Assembly: GCA_026390165.1 (NCBI GenBank)
Contig: JAPLGM010000032.1
Span: 1 to 51,693, forward strand
Origin: Campylobacterales bacterium
Lineage (GTDB): Bacteria; Campylobacterota; Campylobacteria; Campylobacterales; Sulfurimonadaceae
Direction of reading: 5' to 3'
Length of the DNA: 51,693 nucleotides
Shown here: in pieces, positions 18,701-27,210 of the stretch
Layout of the letters: each line of letters opens with the position of its first letter
Numbering within the stretch: the first letter of the stretch is position 1
Translations under genes and position numbers: made by a program
Notes under the pieces: generated by a model
The model's database searches: none
What the model was told of the DNA's origin: nothing
What the model saw: only the letters and a program-made list of their open reading frames with translations

Positions 18701-19566
18701 TTGAGGGGGGGGAAGATACCTTTAGTTGCATCCATCCAAGATTTCATATCGTAGAGCAGCCTATGACAGGTTCTGCTTTGTTTGATCAGATTATTACGTT
18801 ACGGCATGAGGCTCATTTGGAGGAGGACTCTTTAAGCGTCTCCAATGAAGCAAACCAATTTAACGGAAAGATCCTCATAGCAGAAGATAATGAAACAAAC
18901 CAAATGCTAATAGGAATTTTATTAGAAGAACGAGGGGTGAAATATACCCTTGTCAGTGATGGGCAACAAGCAGTAGATGAAGCGATGGTGAACGCATATG
19001 ATCTCATTTTTATGGATATAAATATGCCGATTTTGGATGGAATAAGTGCTATCAACGTCTTACGAGCCAACGGCTATACGAAACCGATTGTCTCCCTCTC
19101 TGCCAATGTGATTACAAAAGATATAGAGACATTTATAGAAGCGGGTGCGAATGACACTTTAAATAAACCGATTATTCCCCATGAACTGGATACTATTCTC
19201 GCCAAATATCTCAATACGCATGAAAAATTACTATCCATGCCAAAGAGAGATATTGTCGATTTGAATACATTAGCCAAAGATTTAGGACTTCCTAATAAAG
19301 CAATCATTCTGAGTTTGTTAAAGAGTTTTGAGAGTTCAGCAAAGAGGTTAGTCAAGAAACTCGAATCGAATGATTGGGATGGAAACCTTCTTCACACTCT
19401 TAAGGGGATGAGTGGTAATTTGCGGTTTAATGAACTCTATACCTTTGTGTGTGAGACTGAAAAGAGATGGGATGATTTGGATGAAAATCAAAAGAATCAG
19501 AAAAAAGATATTATCCGCTTACATTTGCAAGGGGTGATAGAACAAATTGATTCATTGAATGAATGA
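15757..19566 (+). CDS. FIST-PAS hybrid histidine kinase with REC and Hpt
   Basis: A 1269-residue soluble sensor kinase with no membrane segment. FIST-N and FIST-C sensory domains (about 30-370) come first, with VIIAGGLAGDN and IYIYSCIARK segments. Two PAS domains follow (about 405-520, Aer-like, with HNILRDPTVPKH; about 535-650). The HisKA phosphosite is His674 in MSHEIRTPLNG. The ATPase has NNLLSNAIKF, DSGIGI and FGGTGLGLAIS. A diverged receiver-like linker precedes a true receiver with Asp1087 (FMDINMPILDG). An Hpt ends the protein with His1213 (HTLKGMSG). A complete intramolecular phosphorelay is thus present. FIST is proposed to bind small ligands such as amino acids. AAGGA lies 8 bases before the ATG. 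The 3' end overlaps the convergent response regulator by 15 bp. Confidence 0.92.
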   Translation: MKHLSFNYEDKKNLANAKKKANKKAYTSKLVQLFTSITDKKKIQTILKELKKIFPDAILIGATTAGEISHARMADNSTIISLSLFKETNLKADYVKNITSESGAVLSEKIGSKSTKAAILLSEGLKGEDYEGFLEGFKTSNPHVIIAGGLAGDNLKLKETFVFLDDTIYDRGCVAVSFSGEALYVDNQYNLNWIPIGKEFTITASEGNIVHKIDGISAVEIFSKYLGSDIFKNNNASFPEFPLLYQEGSTMVSRTPMAREGDSLVFAAAIKEGQKVQFGFSNASSILSGAENISETISNNPAEAIYIYSCIARKTLLGKVLESEFKSFENIASTAGFFTYGEYYSTTKNNVLLNCTTTILIVSEKKNQTNLIHKKLEYKHEELGNITFNALTHFVRQTSTDLEFNVKILNQYKNAVDSSLLVSKTDLNGIMTYTNDNFCRVSKYKKEELIGKNHNILRDPTVPKHVFEKLWMTINYGKVWRGQFPNRAKDGSTYYVDATIMPIYDENHNLSEFIAIRQDITKQVIAKNKMQEKDKLIKAIFDNQENIVIYTSKSQGLTYVNQTFFSYFDYKNMEEFKSKHACICELFLDIEGYINPHRDPNWIDTVSNNDQEDHKVKLVFKDKTVHTLKLKVKKIENNDEYLINLFDITSLEKALIQAHASEQAKSIFLANMSHEIRTPLNGILGFTDLLTKKELTNDVKKYVDIVHKSGQTLLNVVNDILDFSKLESGELLLYETESNLFEELEAAVSIFASISKSKHIDYYTFIDTNIPKVLKCDVHRIKQVVNNLLSNAIKFTPINGTVSINVSLIESEGEKAKIHFSIKDSGIGIAKENIATIFQPFSQADNSISRKFGGTGLGLAISSQYVEMMGNILQVRSEIGIGSEFYFDLLLPIINPSSSLEKSFDVKKINIDILYSENEIGKYLNTIISTYLETWKCNYREIKHLNEIKEDTDLLIVSSKLFDQESCQDALDRYEKLQLIYIEGGEDTFSCIHPRFHIVEQPMTGSALFDQIITLRHEAHLEEDSLSVSNEANQFNGKILIAEDNETNQMLIGILLEERGVKYTLVSDGQQAVDEAMVNAYDLIFMDINMPILDGISAINVLRANGYTKPIVSLSANVITKDIETFIEAGANDTLNKPIIPHELDTILAKYLNTHEKLLSMPKRDIVDLNTLAKDLGLPNKAIILSLLKSFESSAKRLVKKLESNDWDGNLLHTLKGMSGNLRFNELYTFVCETEKRWDDLDENQKNQKKDIIRLHLQGVIEQIDSLNE

Positions 19567-20445
19567 GTTGTTCATATAGCTATCCTGCTCTATAAGTTCT
19601 AGGTGCGTTTGCAGCTTTTTGTAAAGGGTAGGAATAGTAAGTTCCGGAGTTACATTCAAATAAACGATTGAGTATTGGATAGTTTTATGTAACGCGATGT
19701 TTTTGGAAAATTCACTAGAAATATTTCTACCCACTGCTTTGATACTGCTTTTATCATAATTTTTTAGTAATATACCAAAACTAACACCGTATAATTTTGC
19801 AACAATTGCATTGGACTGAGTTGCTTCATTAAGTATTTTGGCAAAGAGCCGTATTATTTTGTTGGCACCATAAAATCCGTAAAGTTGATTAATTTTTTCA
19901 AAATTATTAATTTTGAGATAGATGACCCAGAAATTCCCCCCACTGTGTTGATAATTTTTTATTTGGGAATCAAAGAAGAAAGAGTTGTGTAATTTTGTAA
20001 GGGGATCGGTGATGCTTAATTGTGCAAGTTTGGATTGTTTGTTTTTAATCTCTTCTAAATAGGCAACGCTTTGAAGATGGGTTTTGACTCGAATTTTTAA
20101 TTCAATACCATTGAACGGTTTATTGATGTAATCAATTCCCCCCACTTCAAATGCACGGGAAATATAGTTTATATCAGTTTGTGCGGTTAAAAATATTATC
20201 GGAATATCTTTTGTTCTGGAATCAGATTTTAAAATTTCACACACTTCAAAACCATCTTTTTCAGGCATATTAATATCCAGCAATATAAGATCAATTTTAT
20301 GACGATAGACTCCTGCAATTGCTGAAACAGCATTGGTTGCAAAAGAGAGATTGTACCCATCCTCACTCAAGTACGCTGCTGCTAATTCAATATTAAACTT
20401 TTCATCATCAACGATTAAGATATTAAAATTATTATTACTTTTCAT
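19552..20445 (-). CDS. Response regulator with degenerate GGDEF domain
   Basis: A 297-residue protein with a receiver (residues 8-125; LLDINMPEKDG carries the phospho-Asp, LTAQ and NKPF the Thr and Lys) joined by a helix to a GGDEF-like domain. The second domain starts with ITDPLTKLHN as in true cyclases, but the catalytic GGDEF is replaced by YGVSF (in AKLYGVSFGILL). The usual metal-binding DxDxFK segment reads KINNFEKIN. It cannot be an ordinary diguanylate cyclase. It may bind GTP or c-di-GMP, or act by protein contact. It is a likely output for the kinase whose 3' end it overlaps. Confidence 0.88.
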   Translation of the reverse strand: MKSNNNFNILIVDDEKFNIELAAAYLSEDGYNLSFATNAVSAIAGVYRHKIDLILLDINMPEKDGFEVCEILKSDSRTKDIPIIFLTAQTDINYISRAFEVGGIDYINKPFNGIELKIRVKTHLQSVAYLEEIKNKQSKLAQLSITDPLTKLHNSFFFDSQIKNYQHSGGNFWVIYLKINNFEKINQLYGFYGANKIIRLFAKILNEATQSNAIVAKLYGVSFGILLKNYDKSSIKAVGRNISSEFSKNIALHKTIQYSIVYLNVTPELTIPTLYKKLQTHLELIEQDSYMNNSFIQ

Positions 20446-20476
20446 TCACTAGCCTCTGTTGAACAATATCTCTCCG

Positions 20477-20485
20477 ATTCTATCA
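20477..20485 (-). promoter_or_regulatory. Extended -10 promoter of the response-regulator gene
   Basis: The minus strand reads TGATAGAAT, an extended -10, 31 bp upstream of the ATG. An AGAGG RBS lies between them. Confidence 0.45.
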
Positions 20486-20539
20486 TAAATCTGCTGTGCA
20501 AGATGAAGAGCTTGCGACAGAAATATAATTTAAAAAGTT

Positions 20540-20569
20540 TTGTAGAGGTTGAAGTGAGCGTGTTATACT
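20540..20569 (+). promoter_or_regulatory. Promoter of the ankyrin-htpX pair
   Basis: TTGTAG (20540-20545), an 18-bp spacer and TATACT (20564-20569) preceded by TG form an extended promoter. It lies 28 bp before the start codon. Confidence 0.5.
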
Positions 20570-20597
20570 ACCGAATATTATTTTAGGATTAGTAACG

Positions 20598-21083
20598 ATG
20601 GAACAGTGGATCAAACTTTTAAAAGAGAATAATTATTTGGGAATTAAACAGTATCTTAAAAAGGGTGGAAATCCCAATGAGTGTGAAGAAAATGGTGAAT
20701 CGGTAGTATGTTTTGCCCTTCGTTACCATTGTGATCCGGAAGTATTTGATCTTCTCATCGAGGAGGGGGCTAATTTACACCATACGGATAATGAAGGGGT
20801 GAGTGTCTTTGATGTTGCGGTTACCTATAATAATCTCCCTTTAATCGAAAAATTGATTAAGGAAGGGTTTGATGTTAATACCCCCACTCGTCGCAGCGGA
20901 TTTACCCCTCTGATGGGAGCCGTGTGTTATGGTCGCCTTGAGGTCATTCAAAAATTATTGGAGATGGGTGTCGATGTGAGTGCACGGGATGGGCATGGAT
21001 TAAACGCCATTGACTTTGCGCGTAAAATGCAGAAAAAATCAATAGTAGCCTTGCTTCAAGGGGAAAAAGATGGAACAGTTTAA
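20598..21083 (+). CDS. Ankyrin-repeat protein
   Basis: A 161-residue soluble protein made almost entirely of ankyrin repeats, about four. Repeat cores include FDLLIEEGANLHHTDNEG, PLIEKLIKEGFDVNT, GFTPLMGAVCYGRLEVIQ and GVDVSARDGHGLNAIDFA. Such repeats bind proteins and have no activity of their own. No signal peptide is present. The stop lies 14 bp inside htpX, so the two are translationally coupled. This suggests an adaptor or modulator of the protease, which is an inference. Confidence 0.85.
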   Translation: MEQWIKLLKENNYLGIKQYLKKGGNPNECEENGESVVCFALRYHCDPEVFDLLIEEGANLHHTDNEGVSVFDVAVTYNNLPLIEKLIKEGFDVNTPTRRSGFTPLMGAVCYGRLEVIQKLLEMGVDVSARDGHGLNAIDFARKMQKKSIVALLQGEKDGTV

Positions 21084-21954
21084 AACCTTTTTATTGCTGG
21101 GTAGCCTTAGTGTCGTTCTCGTATTTATTGGGGGATATTTAGGGGGTCAAACGGGGATGGTTATTGCTCTCATAATGGCAGGGGGGATGAATTTTTATGC
21201 GTACTATTTTTCCGATACCGCTATTTTAAACCATTATAATGCGACTGAAGTAGATCCGCACGAAGCCCCTATGATTTATCGTGTCGTTGAGCGGCTAGTT
21301 AGACGATCAAAACTGCCAATGCCAAAAGTCTATATTATCCACGACGCAATACCCAACGCTTTTGCTACGGGGCGAAATCCACAACATGCAGCCGTTGCCA
21401 TTACGACAGGATTGTTGGAACTGCTTACCGAGGAGGAGATAGAGGGGGTGATGGCGCATGAACTCTCCCACGTCGCCCATCGTGATATTTTAGTTGCAAC
21501 CGTCGCTGCAACAATAGCGGGGGCGATAGCCTTCATTGCTAATATGCTTCAATTTGGGGCAATGTTTGGGCGTAATAATCGAAATAACAATCCCCTTTTG
21601 ATGCTGGCAATGGCGATTGTTCTCCCAATTGCTGCCACGGTGATTCAAATGACGATTAGCCGTTCACGAGAGTTTATGGCAGATGAGGGGGCTGCGCGTC
21701 TTACAGGACATCCTGAGTGGCTCCAAAATGCACTGGTAAAACTAACCAACTACAATCATAGAGGGGAAGTGGAGGGGGCAACTCCTGAAAACGCTCACAT
21801 GTTTATTATTAGCCCCTTTGATGGGAAAAATTTCTCGTTTAGTAATCTCTTTCGCACTCATCCAACCATACAACAACGGCTAGAACGGTTAGAAGCTCTT
21901 AAGGGGCAAGAGATTAAACATGAACGGAAACTTTATAATCGGCACTATAGATAG
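21070..21954 (+). CDS. htpX: Membrane zinc metalloprotease HtpX
   Basis: A 294-residue M48 protease of the inner membrane that degrades misfolded membrane proteins. Two membrane segments lie at the N-terminus (about 7-50), with two more after the active site (about 145-205). The zinc motif HELSH is at residues 130-134. The third ligand Glu lies in SREFMADEGAARL. AIPNAFATGR, a usual HtpX motif, precedes it. The start has an AAGGGG RBS 7 bases upstream, within the ankyrin gene. The length matches the family (about 285-300). Confidence 0.95.
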   Translation: MEQFKTFLLLGSLSVVLVFIGGYLGGQTGMVIALIMAGGMNFYAYYFSDTAILNHYNATEVDPHEAPMIYRVVERLVRRSKLPMPKVYIIHDAIPNAFATGRNPQHAAVAITTGLLELLTEEEIEGVMAHELSHVAHRDILVATVAATIAGAIAFIANMLQFGAMFGRNNRNNNPLLMLAMAIVLPIAATVIQMTISRSREFMADEGAARLTGHPEWLQNALVKLTNYNHRGEVEGATPENAHMFIISPFDGKNFSFSNLFRTHPTIQQRLERLEALKGQEIKHERKLYNRHYR

Positions 21955-21956
21955 TA

Positions 21957-22703
21957 TTAACTTTTTATGAGCTCAAATGAAATCTCTTTTGTAGTCAAAT
22001 CGCTGACAAACAGCTCAAAATTTTCTTCACATAACGCCTTATCTGTCGAAGCAATCGAAATTTCGACGGTAGGAGATCCCTTATTAATCATCGGAAGAGA
22101 GGAAAAATCAACGTTGGGATTCAGCTGTTTCATTACGTCAATGAGGGTGTTTTCACTGGTTTGGGCGATCAATGTCTTTCGGTAGGTTAGTGTTGCTTTT
22201 GGGTAAAAACGTTCCAATACTTCCTCTACCATCGGATGAGACATTTCAGGAAAACCAGGCATAAAAAAGTAACGATCTTCAAGAGCGAACCCTGACATAT
22301 TGTTGATTACATTGTGAAGGAGGTTGGCGTTTTTAGGCAAGTTTGCCATAGTGATACGGTGAGGGTAGGCGGCTTCACCGAAACGTTCCACTATATCACG
22401 GCTAAAGCGCTCGTGAGAGAGAAGCACTCCATCGCTAAACACCTCTGCAGCAATGGCACGGGTAAGATCATCAGGGGTAGAACCAATTCCACCAAAGCTA
22501 AACATTACCCCAGCAGGATCATTTTTGATAAGGGTAAAAATAGAGCGTATGAGTTCTACATCATCTTTGATAATAAAGGTTGAGAAGAGAGTATGCCCAC
22601 GTGCAAGGAGTGCATCTCGAATATAGGGAAAGTGTTTGTCTTCACGACGACCGTTAAGAATTTCCGAACCGATAATGACGGCATAAAAGTGTGGTGTTTT
22701 CAT
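21957..22703 (-). CDS. CinA-N/MoaB-type molybdopterin-binding domain protein
   Basis: A 248-residue protein with the MoCF/CinA N-terminal fold. It contains IIGSEILNGRREDKHF (the family's GxELLxGxxxDxN), a switch-like central motif MFSFGGIGSTPDDLTR (usually GGLGPTxDDxT), and the late MPGFPEMSHPMVEE (usually PGVPxEM). It lacks the C-terminal amidohydrolase domain of full CinA. Short stand-alone versions occur across Campylobacterota. Their biochemical role is unsettled; nicotinamide-nucleotide pyrophosphatase activity is proposed for related proteins. It converges on htpX with 2 bp between stops. Confidence 0.82.
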   Translation of the reverse strand: MKTPHFYAVIIGSEILNGRREDKHFPYIRDALLARGHTLFSTFIIKDDVELIRSIFTLIKNDPAGVMFSFGGIGSTPDDLTRAIAAEVFSDGVLLSHERFSRDIVERFGEAAYPHRITMANLPKNANLLHNVINNMSGFALEDRYFFMPGFPEMSHPMVEEVLERFYPKATLTYRKTLIAQTSENTLIDVMKQLNPNVDFSSLPMINKGSPTVEISIASTDKALCEENFELFVSDLTTKEISFELIKS

Positions 22704-22709
22704 AAAGAG

Positions 22710-22715
22710 ATTATA
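22710..22715 (-). promoter_or_regulatory. -10 box of the CinA-like gene
   Basis: The minus strand reads TATAAT only 6 bp before the ATG at 22703. Initiation 6-7 nt downstream would start the RNA at or near the A of the ATG, and no Shine-Dalgarno is present (CTCTTT). Confidence 0.5.
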
Positions 22716-22740
22716 ATATGTTTTAGCATTAAAGTGGCAT

Positions 22741-22746
22741 TATAAT
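22741..22746 (+). promoter_or_regulatory. -10 box of the flavoprotein gene
   Basis: TATAAT lies 25 bp before the preferred start at 22772, divergent from the CinA-like promoter about 25 bp away. No clear -35 is visible. Confidence 0.5.
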
Positions 22747-22771
22747 AAAATATAAATAACAAGGAATGGAT

Positions 22772-23722
22772 ATGGAAGAGAAATACGATTTGGTCATAAT
22801 CGGTGCCGGTCCATCAGGGATTGCAACGGCGATTGAGGCATACGTGTTGGGAATGCGTAATATACTTATATTAGAAAAAGATGAAAATCATAATGCAACC
22901 ATCCGAAAGTTTTACAAAGAGAACAAGAGGGTGGACAAAGATTGGAAAGGGCAAAAAGTTGAATTGGACGGGACAATCTATTTTATGGATGGCACCAAAG
23001 AGAGTACCCTTGATTTCTTTGATCAGCTTTTGGATCACGAGTCATTGGAGCTGCGTACCCATACGGAGGTACAAAAAATACTCAAGAGCGAGGATGAATT
23101 TGAGGTATGTATTGCGGGGGGGAGTATAAAAGCAAAATACGTTGTCGTTACAATCGGGCGGATGGGTAAGCCCAATAAGCCTGACTATAAAATCCCTCCC
23201 TCTATTAAAAATCAAATTCACTTTACCCTTGATGGCTGCGGGAGTGGAGAAAAAATCATGGTCATTGGCGGGGGTGACTCCGCCATTGAGTATGCGGTTG
23301 ATCTGTGCGGTAAGAACGAGGTAAGTATCTGTTATCGTCGCGAAAATTTCAGACGTGCCAATCCGACGAATCAATCTGATATTGCACGCAAAATACTCAA
23401 TGGCGCGGTACGACCATTACTTAATACGCAGATTGCTGAACTTGAAAGTGAAAGCGGACAGGTAAAAGTGCACTTTAAAGATGGACATTTTGAACTTTTT
23501 GATCGTCTTGTGTATGCTATCGGAGGGACAACTCCCAGTGGTTTCTTGCAAAGTAGCGGTATTGGAGAAGAGGATGGTAAGCCTGTTCATGATGAGTTTT
23601 ATCAAACCAATATTAGCGGTCTTTTTGTGGCGGGGGATATTACCCAAGAATCAGGGGGATCGATTGCTCTTGGACTCAATCATGGGTATGCGATAGCCAA
23701 TTATATAAAATCGTTGGGATAG
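22772..23722 (+). CDS. FAD/NAD(P)-dependent oxidoreductase, YpdA/thioredoxin-reductase fold
   Basis: A 316-residue flavoprotein. The FAD Rossmann motif is IIGAGPSGIATAIEA near the start. A second Rossmann motif, VIGGGDSAIEYA near residue 165, is followed by CYRRENFRR, whose basic residues suggest NADPH. The C-terminal FAD motif is GLFVAGDIT. No CxxC redox pair is present, so it is not a classical thioredoxin reductase. It resembles the YpdA/ferredoxin-NADP-reductase-like group, and the electron acceptor is unknown. The ATG at 22772 is preferred over 22766 because AAGGA lies 6 bases before the former and directly abuts the latter. Confidence 0.82.
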   Translation: MEEKYDLVIIGAGPSGIATAIEAYVLGMRNILILEKDENHNATIRKFYKENKRVDKDWKGQKVELDGTIYFMDGTKESTLDFFDQLLDHESLELRTHTEVQKILKSEDEFEVCIAGGSIKAKYVVVTIGRMGKPNKPDYKIPPSIKNQIHFTLDGCGSGEKIMVIGGGDSAIEYAVDLCGKNEVSICYRRENFRRANPTNQSDIARKILNGAVRPLLNTQIAELESESGQVKVHFKDGHFELFDRLVYAIGGTTPSGFLQSSGIGEEDGKPVHDEFYQTNISGLFVAGDITQESGGSIALGLNHGYAIANYIKSLG

Positions 23723-23731
23723 TGATTATGG

Positions 23732-23753
23732 ATTCCGTGTCGTGGCACGGAAT
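23732..23753. repeat. Palindromic element with 8-bp perfect arms
   Basis: ATTCCGTG (23732-23739) and CACGGAAT (23746-23753) flank a 6-base loop between two convergent genes. There is no T-run on either side, so a simple terminator is doubtful. The form (ATTCCGTG...CACGGAATGACA) recalls dispersed REP-like palindromes found in many bacterial genomes. Only one copy is in this window. Confidence 0.5.
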
Positions 23754-23771
23754 GACAAAGTAAGGCGAATG

Positions 23772-24428
<657 letters not shown>

Positions 24429-25001
24429 CTATAGTTTAGATTGTATAAAGGCTTCCATCTCATCAACAATTTCGTCAATGGAGCGTTCCCCATTGATTTT
24501 TTTAAGACAATTTTTTGCTCCATAAAAGTTTTGAATATCGTTCAAAGGTTCGGTATAGACTCTCATTCGATTGTTGAAAACTTCACTCTTGTCATCCTCA
24601 CCGCGTGCACGTCCAAGAACACGATCTCGTGCTATCTCTTCGCTTACAACGACTTCAATAACGGTGATAAGTTCAACATCTTTTTCATTGAGGAGAAATT
24701 TATCAAGTTCATTCATCTGTTCATGACTTCGTGGATAACCATCGAACAAAACAATATTACTTGGAGCATTTTTAATGGCACCAACAATCGTTTCAATAGC
24801 AATTTCGATGGGGACAATAAGCCCTTTGCTGATAAAGCTGTCGATTCTTACACCGCGCTCACTACCACTGGCTACTTCAGCACGGAGAAGATCCCCCGTC
24901 GAGTAGTGGACGATAGAGTTGCGGTTACGTGCAGCAATTATCTCTGCATCAGTAGTTTTTCCTGAACCGGGGGCGCCGATGATCAAAAAAAGCTTTTTCA
25001 T
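24429..25001 (-). CDS. adk: Adenylate kinase, short Campylobacterota form
   Basis: A 190-residue P-loop kinase ([12 protein letters not shown] at 9-20) with [15 protein letters not shown], the AMP motif [11 protein letters not shown] and a short LID ([16 protein letters not shown]). Length and motifs match the adenylate kinase of H. pylori and C. jejuni, which also lies next to aspS. The P-loop has Lys-Thr-Thr rather than the usual Lys-Gly-Thr, a feature of this subfamily. It starts 3 bp after aspS and is followed by the long-form adk in the same operon. Confidence 0.88.
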   Translation of the reverse strand: MKKLFLIIGAPGSGKTTDAEIIAARNRNSIVHYSTGDLLRAEVASGSERGVRIDSFISKGLIVPIEIAIETIVGAIKNAPSNIVLFDGYPRSHEQMNELDKFLLNEKDVELITVIEVVVSEEIARDRVLGRARGEDDKSEVFNNRMRVYTEPLNDIQNFYGAKNCLKKINGERSIDEIVDEMEAFIQSKL

Positions 25002-25004
25002 AAC

Positions 25005-26759
25005 TTATTTGTTACTTTCACGTAAACGAATATGAAGTTCGCGTAATTGCGTCAACTCTACGGGACTTGGTGCTTTCGTCATAATACACGATGCTTTTTG
25101 TGTTTTTGGGAATGCGATTACATCACGGATACTATCTTTTTTAGAGAGGAGCATCATGAAACGGTCAAATCCAATGGCGAATCCACCATGGGGAGGTGCT
25201 CCGAATTTCAGTGCATCGAGGAGGAAGCCGAATTTTTCTTGTGCTTCTTCTTCTTCAATCCCTAATAATCTAAAGATTTGCTCTTGGAGCGCTTGTTTGT
25301 GGATACGGATAGATCCGCCGCCTAGTTCTGTACCGTTGAGGACAATGTCATACGCGATAGACTCTATATCCTCAAGATGCTCGTGATTCAAATCACGCGG
25401 CATGGTAAACGGGTGGTGCAACGCTTTGACACGTCCCTCTTCGATTTCGAACATAGGGAAGTCAACAACCCATACAAATTCGAAACGATCTTTGTCGATC
25501 AAATTCATTTTTTCGTGCTCGGCGATGAAAATACGGAAACGTCCCATATAATCGCATACGGTTTTTTTGTCCCCTGCACCGAAGAAGACGACATCGCCTA
25601 CTTGAAGTTCTGTCCGATCAACGAGAAGTTGAAGATCTTCTGCCGTGAAGAATTTTTCTAATGGTCCTTTAAGACCCTCCTCTTTCATTTGGAAATAGCC
25701 AAGCCCTTTTGCCCCAAATTTGCGGACATACTCTTCGAAGCTTTTCATTTCCCGTTTGGAGAAGACTAGATCCGCCCCGGGTACGCGAAGCGCTTTGATG
25801 CGGTTCATTTTTGGATTTACAGCGATAGAGGTGAAAATTTCGTTATCACAACGTTCGAAAATATCAATAACATCCACCATTTTCAGATCATAACGAAGGT
25901 CAGGTTTGTCCGAACCATACCACTCCATCGCATCGGCATATTTGATACGGTTAAACGGAGTCGTAACGGTATGACCTGCACTTGCGAACATCCCTGTCAT
26001 CAACTCTTCAGCAACACGGATAACATCTTCTTGGTTACAGAAGCTCATTTCAACGTCTATTTGAGTAAATTCAGGTTGACGATCGGCACGTAAATCTTCG
26101 TCACGGAAACATTTTGCGATTTGAAAATAGCGGTCAAATCCACCCACCATTAAGAGCTGTTTAAAGAGCTGTGGTGATTGGGGGAGGGCATAAAACTCAC
26201 CGTCATGAACACGACTTGGGACGAGATAATCACGCGCACCTTCAGGGGTTGATTTGGTCAAGATAGGGGTTTCCACTTCCAAAAATCCAAGACTGTCAAG
26301 AACATTACGAGCAGCAATAGCCGCTTTTGAACGAAGTTTAAATGTCTTGTACATTTCGGGATTGCGCAAATCTAAATAACGGTATTTAAGACGAGTCTCT
26401 TCGCCTACATTATTGTCACCAATCACAAACGGGACAGGTTCAGAACGGTTTTCGATGATAAGCTCATCCACAACCACTTCAATAGAACCTGTTTGGAGAC
26501 GTGGATTGACCAGCCCCTCACCGCGTGCACGGATACGTCCATGAGCGATAAGGACAAATTCATCACGCACTTCACTCGCAAGCTTGTGAGCATGAGCATT
26601 GTCCGCAGGATCACAGACGAGCTGAATCAGACCGCTTTTATCGCGTAGATCAATAAAAACGATACCACCGTGGTCGCGATAACTGTTTGCCCAACCACAT
26701 AATACGACACTGTCGCCAACATTTGCTTCACTTAAATCAGTACAAAAATGACTTCTCAA
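25005..26759 (-). CDS. aspS: Aspartyl-tRNA synthetase
   Basis: A 584-residue class IIb synthetase with an N-terminal OB-fold anticodon domain ([21 protein letters not shown]), class II motif 2 ([18 protein letters not shown]), the bacterial GAD insertion (about 290-410), [12 protein letters not shown], and motif 3 ([17 protein letters not shown]). It starts with TTG after an AAGGA RBS. In organisms that use GatCAB, this enzyme is often non-discriminating and also forms Asp-tRNA-Asn. Whether that applies here cannot be read directly. Confidence 0.96.
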   Translation of the reverse strand: MRSHFCTDLSEANVGDSVVLCGWANSYRDHGGIVFIDLRDKSGLIQLVCDPADNAHAHKLASEVRDEFVLIAHGRIRARGEGLVNPRLQTGSIEVVVDELIIENRSEPVPFVIGDNNVGEETRLKYRYLDLRNPEMYKTFKLRSKAAIAARNVLDSLGFLEVETPILTKSTPEGARDYLVPSRVHDGEFYALPQSPQLFKQLLMVGGFDRYFQIAKCFRDEDLRADRQPEFTQIDVEMSFCNQEDVIRVAEELMTGMFASAGHTVTTPFNRIKYADAMEWYGSDKPDLRYDLKMVDVIDIFERCDNEIFTSIAVNPKMNRIKALRVPGADLVFSKREMKSFEEYVRKFGAKGLGYFQMKEEGLKGPLEKFFTAEDLQLLVDRTELQVGDVVFFGAGDKKTVCDYMGRFRIFIAEHEKMNLIDKDRFEFVWVVDFPMFEIEEGRVKALHHPFTMPRDLNHEHLEDIESIAYDIVLNGTELGGGSIRIHKQALQEQIFRLLGIEEEEAQEKFGFLLDALKFGAPPHGGFAIGFDRFMMLLSKKDSIRDVIAFPKTQKASCIMTKAPSPVELTQLRELHIRLRESNK

Positions 26760-26787
26760 ATCAAAGTCCTTAGGTTTATTTTTCGCA

Positions 26788-26793
26788 ATTATA
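26788..26793 (-). promoter_or_regulatory. -10 box of the aspS-adk-adk operon
   Basis: The minus strand reads TATAAT 28 bp before the aspS TTG start, in an A/T-rich stretch without a good -35. Confidence 0.5.
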
Positions 26794-26856
26794 TCTTTTA
26801 GAAACTTTTGGTTGGGTAAGAGGGGATATTTGCTATTACTACTTTAGGAATAGCCG

Positions 26857-27210
26857 TCACGATGTTTTAAACTTCACCCTTTTTTTTAGATCGTATCTTT
26901 CGAAATAGTGCGGTAGCATTTGATCTAAAAGATGTGGAGAGATTGGAGCATGGAGTCCAAAGCCTTTTAACACTTGCGGGGGTAAGGTAGAGTTTTGAAT
27001 AGTAGGGTGTTGCAAATAAAGACGCATCGCTTTTTGTGAGCGTTTTGTAGAACCGTACGTTTGTAAATAGCGAAAATAGATTGTTTCTAAATCAGGGATG
27101 TTAGTGCTATGACATTTCACACAAGTGCGATCAAAACTATCATTGCCAAAAGCGGTGCTATTGCATACTAATACAATAGTTACAATTAGGAGATAAGAGA
27201 TTTTGGCCAT
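26857..27210 (-). CDS. Small periplasmic cytochrome c
   Basis: A 117-residue protein with a signal peptide (AKISYLLIVTIVLVCNSTAFG) and a single heme-binding CVKCH at about residues 31-35. The mature part is only about 95 residues, in the size range of class I cytochromes c. Candidate distal ligands are the Met of KAMRLYL or of LDQMLPHY. It overlaps the end of the sensor-kinase gene by 25 bp, has little RBS of its own, and is therefore probably translated by coupling. Its place behind a two-component pair that faces an efflux system suggests a redox or signal-linked periplasmic role. No electron-transfer enzyme is adjacent. Confidence 0.75.
   Translation of the reverse strand: MAKISYLLIVTIVLVCNSTAFGNDSFDRTCVKCHSTNIPDLETIYFRYLQTYGSTKRSQKAMRLYLQHPTIQNSTLPPQVLKGFGLHAPISPHLLDQMLPHYFERYDLKKRVKFKTS

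Noticed and set aside
22772-23722. Calling the flavoprotein a thioredoxin reductase (trxB)
   Set aside because: The redox-active CxxC of TrxB is absent, although the FAD and NADPH folds match.
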